Source: Clostridia bacterium
GTDB taxonomy: Bacteria; Bacillota; Clostridia; Christensenellales; Aristaeellaceae
Assembly: GCA_900759005.1 (NCBI GenBank)
Contig: CAAEUQ010000185.1
Coordinates: 1-11,234, forward strand
Reading direction: 5' to 3'
DNA: 11,234 nucleotides
This document shows positions 5,351 to 11,234 of this stretch, one piece after another. The notes under the pieces were generated by a model. The model was not told where the DNA came from and ran no database searches. It worked only from the letters and a program-made list of their open reading frames with translations. The first letter of the stretch is position 1. Each line of letters begins with the position of its first letter. A program made the translations under genes and the position numbers.

Positions 5351-6004
5351 TTAGCACCAGCACGGATAGCATCCGCCACCGCACAGACATCTTGCGCACA
5401 GATTCAGCGCGCAGCAGGATACGCACGGATTGCCGCAAATCGTATTCGCGCCGCGGAAGCCGAAATCGCTGCCGTTCGTTTCGTAAAAATGCGTATTGCC
5501 CTCCAGACGATCCAGCAGTGAGCGATACGCCATATTGTTCGGATCCATCTGAACCGCCTGTCGCGCGTAATTTAACGCCGCGATGCGATTGCCCATACCG
5601 TAATTCGCTTCGCCGCAAAGGTAATACCATTCCGCACTGCGCTCGCTGATTCCTGAAAGCACCTGCATCGCTTCGGCATAATAGCCGTTTCGTATATAAT
5701 TTCGCGCGGCGTTCAGTTCCTGCGTGCCCGCGCCGGAATAGCTGCTCTGATAGCCCGAATAGCCGCCCTGATAGCCTGAATAAGTACCCTGATAGCCGCT
5801 TTGATAGCCCGACGACGTTCCTTCGCGGCGCATCTTCATAACGGTTGAATACGCCTCGTTGACCTCCTTCATCCGCGCTTCCGCTTCAGCGGAACCGTTG
5901 TTTACGTCCGGATGATATTTTTTCGCGAGGTTTCGATAGGCTTTTTTGATCTCATCCTCCGTTGCATCGGGGGAAACGCCCAATACGCGATAGGGATCCT
6001 GCAT
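5351..6004 (-). CDS. J-domain protein with GYQ repeats, TPR-like helices and a cysteine-string tail
   Basis: A 217-residue DnaJ-type co-chaperone that is not a canonical DnaJ. Domains in order: J domain (1-60) with the HPD motif at 31-33, needed to stimulate the Hsp70 ATPase; a low-complexity linker of SGYQ repeats (65-91); a TPR-like pair of helices (95-167) with LNYARQAVQMDPNN as its clearest part; and a tail (190-217) holding ten cysteines in 28 residues. It lacks the CxxCxGxG zinc repeats and C-terminal client domain of DnaJ. J domain plus cysteine string recalls eukaryotic cysteine string proteins, probably by convergence; in bacteria the cysteines may bind metal or be modified. The start is firm: AGGAG precedes an ATG that shares one base with the stop of the DUF5685 gene (TAATG), implying translational coupling. 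dnaK, its natural partner, lies two genes upstream. Confidence 0.85.
   Translation of the reverse strand: MQDPYRVLGVSPDATEDEIKKAYRNLAKKYHPDVNNGSAEAEARMKEVNEAYSTVMKMRREGTSSGYQSGYQGTYSGYQGGYSGYQSSYSGAGTQELNAARNYIRNGYYAEAMQVLSGISERSAEWYYLCGEANYGMGNRIAALNYARQAVQMDPNNMAYRSLLDRLEGNTHFYETNGSDFGFRGANTICGNPCVSCCALNLCARCLCGGGCYPCWC
5747..5809 (-). repeat. Tandem repeat encoding SGYQ units
   Basis: CTGATAGCC occurs at 5747, 5768 and 5789 on the + strand, exactly 21 bases apart, with a variant TTGATAGCC at 5801. The 21-base period encodes seven-residue SGYQxxY units inside the J-domain protein. Such repeats can gain or lose copies in frame, so linker length may vary between strains. Confidence 0.6.
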
Positions 6005-6846
6005 TATTTTGCTCCTTTTTTCTCCGGATTGCGCTTGTTTTGAATCGCCGCATAGCGGCTCCAAACGCCCGAATACAGTATATTGCGCAATAAATTGACG
6101 TCTTTCAGAATCGGAAGGCGTTCAAACGCTTCCGCGCTGTCCGCCACCGCCATTTTCATCGCGTCATAGCACATTTTTTCAAAGTCCGCGTCTTCGCGAT
6201 ACGGTTTCAGCGGATTGAACCGATTGCGGCGCAGATCCGTCGGAAGATCGTCGTAGGCATCCATCAGATAGATGAATCGCCCCAGCCCGTCGCCGATCTG
6301 ATTCAGATTTTCGCTCCAAAAATCATCGCGCGCGGCGAATATCTGCCCGAGCATTCGCCCCGTCGCGTTCGCGGGCAAATCGATGCAGCGATCCGTGCGC
6401 TTCTCGATTTCATGGATGCCTTTCAGCCAATTTTCAATCGCCTGCGACTGCGCCGGATACTGCTTCGACGCGCGCTCATAGGCGCGCTTCAGAAGCCCTG
6501 CCTGACTGCGTGCGGCGAGATCGCGATCGTCCAGCCAATCGTCCATTCGCTTATGATACGCGAGCAGCACGTTCATATCTGCCGCGTATTCATACGGCGC
6601 GCTGAATGCGAACAGATGCTTTTTCACCGGCCGCGTGATGCAGCGCTCCTCACCCGCGCTTTCCTCCGGCTCGTAGAGCGCGCCCAGCAAAAGCGCCAGA
6701 AACGTCAGATCGTAGCTCAGCGTCGCACTGCCAATCAGCCCATGCCGCTTGCGCAGCGTTCGGCAAAGCCCACAGTATGCCGCGCGGAAACGCTGTTTGT
6801 CCGCATCGCTCAAGAGCGACTGATTCGGCACGATATAGCCGAACAT
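6004..6846 (-). CDS. DUF5685-family protein, isoprenoid-synthase-like motifs
   Basis: A 280-residue soluble protein. The opening MFGYIVPNQ followed by YCGLCRTLRKRHG (24-36, Cys25 and Cys28) and SYDLTFLALLLGALY matches what I recall of DUF5685, widespread in Clostridia and uncharacterised. Two aspartate-rich motifs stand out: MDDWLDDRD (101-109) and LGRFIYLMDAYDDLPTD (188-204). Their order and setting in an all-helical protein resemble the DDxxD and second Asp-rich motifs of class I isoprenoid synthases such as squalene/phytoene synthase. The function may differ, and the cysteine pair is an addition. GGGAG lies about 9 bases before the ATG. It is translationally coupled to the J-domain gene (TAATG). 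A perfect TATAAT at 6878-6873 lies about 30 bases upstream, with only a poor -35 at normal spacing. Confidence 0.75.
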   Translation of the reverse strand: MFGYIVPNQSLLSDADKQRFRAAYCGLCRTLRKRHGLIGSATLSYDLTFLALLLGALYEPEESAGEERCITRPVKKHLFAFSAPYEYAADMNVLLAYHKRMDDWLDDRDLAARSQAGLLKRAYERASKQYPAQSQAIENWLKGIHEIEKRTDRCIDLPANATGRMLGQIFAARDDFWSENLNQIGDGLGRFIYLMDAYDDLPTDLRRNRFNPLKPYREDADFEKMCYDAMKMAVADSAEAFERLPILKDVNLLRNILYSGVWSRYAAIQNKRNPEKKGAK

Positions 6847-6872
6847 ACCGCGCCACTCCCTTCTATGATTTT

Positions 6873-6878
6873 ATTATA
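6873..6878 (-). promoter_or_regulatory. -10 box upstream of the DUF5685 operon
   Basis: A perfect TATAAT on the - strand, about 26 bases ahead of the DUF5685 ATG, in the 81-base gap after dnaK. At 17 bases upstream the hexamer is ATGTTG (poor); TTGATG lies at 20 bases. It could give the DUF5685/J-protein operon expression independent of dnaK. Confidence 0.4.
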
Positions 6879-6927
6879 TCGCACGATTGTAAACGCAACA
6901 TCAATTTGCGCTTCTTCGCAAACAATT

Positions 6928-8676
6928 TTACCTTTCCTGCTCATAATCGGCGGAATACGCGCCGTCGTCATCAGTGGTTTTCGCGGATTTCATCGCATCC
7001 TCCAGCGCGTTCAGCGCCTGCTCGAGTGTAGCGGAATCGTCGCGCCGGCGCGCGCGCTTAACCGCGTCCAACTTTTCGCCGAGCGCTTTTCGTTCATCCT
7101 TCGAGCATTTGCGCATGAGGCTTTCCGCACGCTGAATCAAATCGTCCGAGCGATGATTCAAATCGCTCTCCGCGCGTTTCCTTGCATCCTCCGCGGTATA
7201 GATTTCCGCATCGCGCATTGCGCGCTCAATTTCCTCGCGGCTGAGATTGGAGGAATTCGCGATCGTAATCGCCTGTTCGCGGCCGGTGCCCAAATCCTTC
7301 GCCGACACGTGAACAATGCCGTTCGTATCGATCGTGAATTTGACTTCGATTTGCGGAACACCCCGCATTGCGGGTCGAATGCCGTTCAGCCGGAATTTGC
7401 CGAGCGTTTTGTTTTCGCTCGCAATCATTCGCTCGCCCTGCAGCACGTGTACCTCCACCGCGCGTTGGAAGCTCGCCGCCGTGGTAAAAATCTGGCTGCG
7501 CTCGATCGGCAGCGTCGAATTGCGCTCGATAATCTTCGAAAATACATTGCCAACCGTTTCAATGCCGAGCGACAGCGGCGTAACGTCCAATAGCAGCAGA
7601 TTCTTCACCTCGCCCGCCATCACGCCGCCCTGCAGTGCCGCGCCCATCGCAACGCATTCGTCCGGATTGATTCCGTGGAACGGCTCCTTGCCGGTGAAAC
7701 GGCGGACGGCTTCCTGAACAGCAGGAATTCGGCTTGAACCGCCAACCAGCAGCACCTTTCCGAGATCAGACGGCTTCAGCCCTGAATCCGCCATCGCCTG
7801 TTGGACAGGACCCATCGTCGCATCCACGAGATCGCGTGTCAGCTCGTCGAATTTCGCGCGCGTCAGCGTAGCCTCCATGTGCTTTGGACCATCGCGATCG
7901 GCGGTCAGGAACGGGAGATTGATGCTTGCGGTCATCACGCCGGACAGCTCGATCTTCGCCTTCTCCGCCGCTTCCAGCACGCGCTGCATTGCAACCGGAT
8001 CGCGGCGCAGGTCAATCTTCTGTTCACGTTTGAATTCGTCGATCAGATAATCGGCGATGCGCGCGTCAAAATCGTCTCCGCCGAGGCGATTGTTGCCTGC
8101 CGTCGCGAGCACCTCGATCACGTCCGAATTGATATCGAGAATCGATACGTCGAACGTGCCGCCGCCCAGGTCGAAAACCATGATCTTCTGCGGCTCTTCG
8201 CGATCGATGCCGTAAGCGAGTGCGGCAGCTGTCGGCTCGTTGATAATGCGCTTGACATTCAGTCCGGCGATCGTGCCCGCATCCTTAGTCGCCTGCCGCT
8301 GCGCGTCCGAAAAATATGCGGGCACGGTAATCACGGCGTCGGAAACCTTTTCGCCGAGATAGGCTTCCGCGTCCGCCTTTAATTTCATCAGGATCATCGC
8401 AGAAATTTCCTGCGGAGAATACTTTTTGCCGTCGATATTCACGCGCTTGTTCGAACCCATATCGCGTTTGATCGATTGAATCGTGCGTCCGGCGTTCGTC
8501 ACCGCCTGGCGCTTTGCGATTTGCCCTACGAGGCGTTCGCCGTTTTTCGTAAACGCAACGACCGACGGTGTGGTTCGTCCGCCCTCCGAATTTGGAATGA
8601 CCTGCGCTTCGCCGCCTTCGCAGACTGCTACGCAGGAATTGGTCGTTCCCAGATCGATGCCGATTGTCTTTGCCAT
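6928..8676 (-). CDS. dnaK: Hsp70 chaperone DnaK
   Basis: A 582-residue Hsp70. The ATPase domain has every signature: IDLGTTNS (7-14), ITVPAYF, INEPTAAALAYG, FDLGGGTFDVS and LVGGSSRIPAV. It lacks the roughly 23-residue insert of Gram-negative DnaK, as expected for Bacillota. The interdomain linker LLLLDVTPLSLG leads into a normal substrate-binding beta domain and helical lid. The C-terminal end is short and simply acidic (DDDGAYSADYEQER); the usual Gly/acidic-rich disordered tail is reduced, making it about 30 residues shorter than Bacillus DnaK. GAGGGGG precedes the ATG by 8 bases. Context is unusual: dnaK normally sits with hrcA, grpE and dnaJ, but here it lies between yebC and DUF5685, and I found no CIRCE element. 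It may be the only DnaK, relocated, or a second paralogue working with the J-domain protein downstream. Confidence 0.95.
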   Translation of the reverse strand: MAKTIGIDLGTTNSCVAVCEGGEAQVIPNSEGGRTTPSVVAFTKNGERLVGQIAKRQAVTNAGRTIQSIKRDMGSNKRVNIDGKKYSPQEISAMILMKLKADAEAYLGEKVSDAVITVPAYFSDAQRQATKDAGTIAGLNVKRIINEPTAAALAYGIDREEPQKIMVFDLGGGTFDVSILDINSDVIEVLATAGNNRLGGDDFDARIADYLIDEFKREQKIDLRRDPVAMQRVLEAAEKAKIELSGVMTASINLPFLTADRDGPKHMEATLTRAKFDELTRDLVDATMGPVQQAMADSGLKPSDLGKVLLVGGSSRIPAVQEAVRRFTGKEPFHGINPDECVAMGAALQGGVMAGEVKNLLLLDVTPLSLGIETVGNVFSKIIERNSTLPIERSQIFTTAASFQRAVEVHVLQGERMIASENKTLGKFRLNGIRPAMRGVPQIEVKFTIDTNGIVHVSAKDLGTGREQAITIANSSNLSREEIERAMRDAEIYTAEDARKRAESDLNHRSDDLIQRAESLMRKCSKDERKALGEKLDAVKRARRRDDSATLEQALNALEDAMKSAKTTDDDGAYSADYEQER

Positions 8677-8736
8677 TGCGCTACCCCCTCATTTTTACGG
8701 TGCATACAGAATTTTATGCGCTGATTATCAACTATG

Positions 8737-8749
8737 TATAAACTTTATA
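8737..8749. promoter_or_regulatory. Palindrome upstream of dnaK
   Basis: TATAAACTTTATA is a perfect palindrome with 6-base arms around one base, about 60 bases ahead of the dnaK start. A further GCATA/TATGC dyad lies at 8702-8719. Both are AT-rich, and neither matches CIRCE. They may be operator half-sites or promoter-region chance. Confidence 0.25.
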
Positions 8750-8754
8750 TGCGA

Positions 8755-8783
8755 AAAGGACGGAAACGTAGTTTCCGTCCTTT
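8755..8783 (-). terminator. Intrinsic terminator after yebC
   Basis: AAAGGACGGAAAC (8755-8767) and GTTTCCGTCCTTT (8771-8783) form a perfect 13-bp stem around a 3-base loop, 14 bases beyond the yebC stop. On the - strand it ends in a short T-run. It should separate yebC from dnaK, so dnaK needs its own promoter in the 70-odd bases that follow. Confidence 0.85.
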
Positions 8784-8797
8784 CATTTTGATAGGGT

Positions 8798-9550
8798 TTA
8801 TTCGTCTTCGTCCTCTTCTTCAGGGAGCTCCGCATCGTGATAGACGCTCTCGGTATCTTCGTAATCCTCGAGCCAATCAAGCAGACGCGTAACCTTTTCG
8901 ACAGATTCTTCGTCCGGCAGCGCAGTCGTGGTTGTCGGAATCATCGCGCGCTCCGCAGACAGGAACGTACAACCCGCCGCTTCCAGCTTATCGCGCACAG
9001 CGGAGAAATCTGCGGGATCTGTGTAGATCACCGCGCTGTCGCTGTCCATTTCAACATCCGCAGCACCGCAATCGAGCGCGAGCATCATCAGTTCGTCCTC
9101 GTCCAGCCCCTTCGAATTGTCGACGACGATCACACCCTTGCGCTCAAACTTCCAGCTGACGCAGCCGGTCGCGCCCAGGGAGCCGCCGCACTTATCGAAG
9201 ATGTGGCGAACCTCGCTCGCGGTACGGTTCAGATTGTCCGTAACGACCTCGACGATCACCGCAACGCCGCACGGCGCGTATCCCTCGTAGGTGACCTCCT
9301 TGTAGTTCGCGGACTCGCCTTCGCCGGCAGCCTTCTTAATCGAGCGCTGAATATTATCGTTCGGCATATTCGCCGCCTTCGCCTTCGCGATAACGTCCTT
9401 CAGTTTGCTGTTCTGCGCAGGATCTGCACTGCCGCCAGCCTTGACCGCGATTACAATTTCGCGACCGATCTTGGTAAAGATCTTGCCTTTCGCAGCGTCG
9501 GTCTTTGCCTTCTTATTTTTAATGGTTGACCATTTGTTATGTCCGGACAT
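8798..9550 (-). CDS. yebC: YebC/PmpR-family protein (translation or transcription regulator)
   Basis: A 250-residue YebC/PmpR/TACO1 family protein. The opening MSGHNKWSTIKNKKAKTDAAKGK is the family hallmark, followed by KIGREIVIAVKAGG, NMPNDNIQRSIKKA and YEGYAPCGVAVIVEVVTDN, covering the N-terminal helical bundle and the two alpha/beta domains. Family members have been described as DNA-binding regulators and, more recently, as ribosome-associated factors easing translation of proline-rich stretches. The last nine residues are all acidic apart from one Pro (LPEEEDEDE), which makes this slightly longer than the usual 240 or so. AGGAGG lies about 9 bases before the ATG. It has a good promoter upstream and a strong terminator downstream, so it is probably a single-gene transcript, divergent from recX. 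It is often beside ruvC/ruvA in other genomes, which is not the case on either side here. Confidence 0.95.
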   Translation of the reverse strand: MSGHNKWSTIKNKKAKTDAAKGKIFTKIGREIVIAVKAGGSADPAQNSKLKDVIAKAKAANMPNDNIQRSIKKAAGEGESANYKEVTYEGYAPCGVAVIVEVVTDNLNRTASEVRHIFDKCGGSLGATGCVSWKFERKGVIVVDNSKGLDEDELMMLALDCGAADVEMDSDSAVIYTDPADFSAVRDKLEAAGCTFLSAERAMIPTTTTALPDEESVEKVTRLLDWLEDYEDTESVYHDAELPEEEDEDE

Positions 9551-9581
9551 GGACGATCCCTCCTGAGCAAAATATATACTT

Positions 9582-9611
9582 ATGATAACACAGCCGAGGT
9601 GGTTTCGTCAA
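9582..9611 (-). promoter_or_regulatory. Promoter for yebC
   Basis: On the - strand, TTGACG (9611-9606), an 18-base spacer, and TATCAT (9587-9582). Each hexamer differs from consensus by one base. Transcription would start near 9575, about 25 bases before the yebC ATG, with room for its AGGAGG. Confidence 0.6.
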
Positions 9612-9622
9612 GAAAAACTATA

Positions 9623-9628
9623 TATAAT
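9623..9628 (+). promoter_or_regulatory. -10 box for recX
   Basis: A perfect TATAAT within TATATATAAT, 44 bases before the recX ATG. The hexamer 17 bases upstream (TGGTTT) is a poor -35, so this is weaker than the divergent yebC promoter it nearly overlaps. Confidence 0.4.
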
Positions 9629-9671
9629 TATGTTTAGAGTGTGTTTCAAATACGCGATTTGGAGGAATTTC

Positions 9672-10307
9672 ATGAGCATAATCGCAGATATTCGCGCGCT
9701 TCGCGGTGTGATGATCGTTTCGACGGACGACGGGCAGTCACTGCGCGTTCGCGTCGCCGATTTTAAGAAAATGCCCGTTGAATCCGGCGACGAGATAGAT
9801 TTCGACGCGTACTCAGATCGCCTTGCAGCCATACAACTGCCTGTCGCATACGAAGCCGCGCTCGGTATGCTCGATTTCAGTGCAAAAACGCGCAGGGAAT
9901 TGGAGCGCGCGCTGATTTCGAAGGGCTTCGTTCCGAATTGCGTTGCCGCGGCGCTCGACCGTCTGGAGGAAATCCGCCTGCTGGACGATGCGGCGCTCGC
10001 CGCACGATACGCTGAAAACGCCGTTTCAAAGCCTGTCGGCGTTTACGCGCTGAAGCGAAAGCTGCGCGCTAAGGGCGTCTCCGACGAGGACGCCGAGTCG
10101 GCGCTTGCCTGTCTGGACGATCGTCAGCAAGCTGCCGCCGCACGCGCCGCCGCTGAAAAGCTTTCGCGCAAATACGCTTCTTTGCCCTATCGCGAAGCGC
10201 GTGCAAAGCTTTCTCAGGCGCTGGCGCGGCGGGGATTTGCATGGGATGCGGCTCAGATGGCTGTGGAAGCGGTCATCGGCGATGATTTTGATAACGAGAA
10301 CACATGA
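9672..10307 (+). CDS. recX: Regulatory protein RecX
   Basis: A 211-residue RecX, which binds RecA filaments and limits recombinase activity. The protein is a string of three-helix repeats, recognisable as AALGMLDFSAKTRRELERALISKGF (two typical features: an Ala/Leu helix, then a basic ELxxxLxxKGF), followed by RLEEIRLLDDAALAARYAEN (ldDxxfAxxyv in the family) and VYALKRKLRAKGVSDEDAESAL. The first 55 or so residues form a small beta-rich domain (MIVSTDDGQSLRVRVADF) as in several Bacillota RecX proteins. I chose ATG 9672 because GGAGG (9661-9665) precedes it by 6 bases; the frame is open back to 9582 but that would include the promoter. No recA is in the window. It is divergent from yebC, with tetR 74 bases or more downstream. 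Confidence 0.85.
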   Translation: MSIIADIRALRGVMIVSTDDGQSLRVRVADFKKMPVESGDEIDFDAYSDRLAAIQLPVAYEAALGMLDFSAKTRRELERALISKGFVPNCVAAALDRLEEIRLLDDAALAARYAENAVSKPVGVYALKRKLRAKGVSDEDAESALACLDDRQQAAAARAAAEKLSRKYASLPYREARAKLSQALARRGFAWDAAQMAVEAVIGDDFDNENT

Positions 10308-10323
10308 TTTTTCTCATTACCTA

Positions 10324-10352
10324 TTGTCATCTCGATGTTCTTATGTTATAAT
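10324..10352 (+). promoter_or_regulatory. Strong promoter for the TetR-type gene
   Basis: TTGTCA (10324-10329), a 17-base spacer, and a perfect TATAAT (10347-10352) preceded by TG at 10344-10345, an extended -10. Transcription would begin near 10359. That leaves about 23 bases before the proposed ATT start at 10382, with AGAGGGG (10371-10377) correctly placed as ribosome binding site. Confidence 0.7.
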
Positions 10353-10381
10353 GAATTATCAAATTGGCGTAGAGGGGCGCG

Positions 10382-11077
10382 ATTTCCATTAGCAGGCGTT
10401 ATGACAGTCAGGATTCCAAGCGGCGGATTCTTTCCGCGTGCGTAAAGCTTTTTATCGAAAAGGGATACCAACAGACACGCATGACGGACATTATTCGCGA
10501 CGCCGACGTATCCGTAAGCACCTTCCAGAACATTTTCCGCAGTAAGGACGGCGTTTTGCTTGACCTTGCCGAATCGATGTTCGAAAACCAGTTTACATTA
10601 GCCCGCCGCGTTGTTGGAGAAAACGCTTCTCCGGCGCTTCTGTACGCAGTGGAAAGCTCTGTTCAGCTGGCGCTTTCAGAGCTCAACGAGAACATTCGCG
10701 AGGTCTACGTCGAAACCTATTCGCACCCGCAGACGTTTGAATACGTCTGTCAGAAAACCTCTTCGACGCTTTACGAGCTTCTGGGTTCCTATCAGCCGGA
10801 ATGTGGTCCGAGCGATTTTTACGAGATGGATATTGGTTCGGCGGGCATTATGCGCGGCTATATGGCGCGTCCGTGCGATAAATATTTCACGCTCGATCAT
10901 AAGCTGAATAATTTTGTGAAGATGTCGCTGCGCGCGTATCGCGTGCCCGAGGACGAGATCAAATCCATACTCGCAACGATTCAGAAGATCGACATGATAC
11001 AGGTCGCCGAAAAGGTAATGGAGGAGCTTTTTGCGATGCTGTCGATGCGATTTGATTTTCATCTTTCCGAAAACTAA
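10382..11077 (+). CDS. TetR/AcrR-family transcriptional regulator, probable non-ATG (ATT) start
   Basis: A 231-residue TetR-type regulator if read from the ATT at 10382. The DNA-binding domain reads KRRILSACVKLFIEKGY, then TRMTDIIRDADVSVSTFQ and NIFRSKDGVLLDL: helix 1, the helix-turn-helix (about 33-52) and the FxSKDxL motif of the family. The ligand-binding half is all helical and not assignable to a subfamily. Start problem: the frame is closed by TAG at 10370 and has no ATG, GTG or TTG before 10481, yet the ATG at 10481 would delete helix 1. ATT at 10382 lies about 6 bases after GAGG, the best spacing; ATT at 10388 is an alternative. A sequencing or assembly error near 10385 is the main rival explanation. 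No adjacent efflux pump or target gene is visible. Confidence 0.75.
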   Translation: MSISRRYDSQDSKRRILSACVKLFIEKGYQQTRMTDIIRDADVSVSTFQNIFRSKDGVLLDLAESMFENQFTLARRVVGENASPALLYAVESSVQLALSELNENIREVYVETYSHPQTFEYVCQKTSSTLYELLGSYQPECGPSDFYEMDIGSAGIMRGYMARPCDKYFTLDHKLNNFVKMSLRAYRVPEDEIKSILATIQKIDMIQVAEKVMEELFAMLSMRFDFHLSEN

Positions 11078-11084
11078 AAACGAA

Positions 11085-11118
11085 GCGCCTTGACGGATGT
11101 CCGTTAAGGCGCATTTTA
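11085..11118 (+). terminator. Intrinsic terminator after the TetR-type gene
   Basis: GCGCCTTGACGG (11085-11096) pairs with CCGTTAAGGCGC (11101-11112) with one G-T wobble around the loop ATGT, followed by ATTTTAT. The stem begins 8 bases after the stop codon. The left flank AAAAACGAA gives a T-run on the other strand too, so it may stop transcription from both sides. Confidence 0.85.
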
Positions 11119-11234
11119 TACCCTTGAACGAAGCCATTCGGTACTGTCAAGTGTTATGCGCAAATTAGATCACAGGCATCTATGAAATCCGTCGTCAGGC
11201 AATAGAGTCGTCGCTGAAAGCGGCCTCCAAATGC

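Noticed and set aside
5735..5815. Regular short repeats that might suggest a CRISPR or minisatellite locus
   Set aside because: They are in frame inside the J-domain gene and encode SGYQ units; there are no spacers.
6901..6930. Small hairpin (TTTGCG/CGCAAA) after dnaK
   Set aside because: A 6-bp stem without a T-run on the - strand is too weak to call a terminator.
6412..7593. Long open frame (393 codons) on the + strand opposite dnaK and the DUF5685 gene
   Set aside because: It is antisense to strongly recognisable proteins, has no ribosome site, and its Arg/Ala/Ile-rich product resembles no family; it is a by-product of codon bias.
8677..8797. CIRCE or CtsR operator upstream of dnaK
   Set aside because: No TTAGCACTC-N9-GAGTGCTAA or GGTCAAA-type heptads are present; only AT-rich dyads.
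10351..10392. Tiny frame MNYQIGVEGRDFH ending in TAG that overlaps an ATT of tetR, like a coupling leader peptide
   Set aside because: Its ATG overlaps the -10 box, so it lies upstream of the expected transcription start and would not be in the mRNA.
11154..11234. Open frame entering from the right edge on the - strand and ending in TAA at 11156-11154 (26 codons)
   Set aside because: The hairpin at 11085-11118 could also serve a convergent gene, but the peptide is unrecognised and too short to support a gene. I see nothing firm in 11119-11234.

Overview
The window looks like a chromosomal segment from a spore-forming member of the Clostridia (Bacillota). The evidence is a SpoIID-type sporulation protein, strong AGGAGG-type ribosome binding sites, a TTG start, a DnaK of the shorter Gram-positive kind, and relatives of DUF5685 and DUF6062, which I know mainly from gut Clostridia. 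Genus cannot be read from the sequence. I see no phage, insertion sequence, CRISPR array, tRNA or rRNA.

Layout. Left block, + strand (1-2699): the 3' end of radA, a SpoIID/LytB-domain lipoprotein, a ZnuA/TroA-like solute-binding lipoprotein behind a promoter region full of short direct repeats, and RNase HI, which starts on TTG 2 bases after the lipoprotein stops. Middle block, - strand (2696-9550, read right to left): yebC, dnaK, a DUF5685 protein, a J-domain protein with a cysteine-rich tail, a two-TM zinc-ribbon protein, a DUF6062 protein, an eight-cysteine miniprotein and a XerS-like tyrosine recombinase. Right block, + strand (9672-11077): recX, divergent from yebC, and a TetR-type regulator whose DNA-binding domain can only be complete if translation starts at a non-standard ATT codon.

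The genes from DUF5685 to DUF6062 are tightly packed (one-base overlap, then 13- and 12-base gaps), so they probably form one transcript. dnaK lies just upstream on the same strand. The miniprotein has its own promoter (TTGATT-17-TATAAT), and clear hairpin terminators follow yebC and tetR.

The most interesting theme is this - strand cluster. An orphan dnaK, without hrcA, grpE or a visible CIRCE element, is followed by five small proteins that all carry cysteine clusters or paired CxxC motifs. One is a J-domain protein that could serve as the DnaK co-chaperone, and another is membrane anchored. That makes a dedicated, possibly membrane-associated, thiol- or metal-linked chaperone module a reasonable hypothesis, but it rests on gene order and motifs only. 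Other points of interest are the roughly 21-bp-spaced operator-like array, the solute-binding protein without the usual metal-binding histidines, and the internally duplicated CxxC...CxxH modules of the DUF6062 protein.
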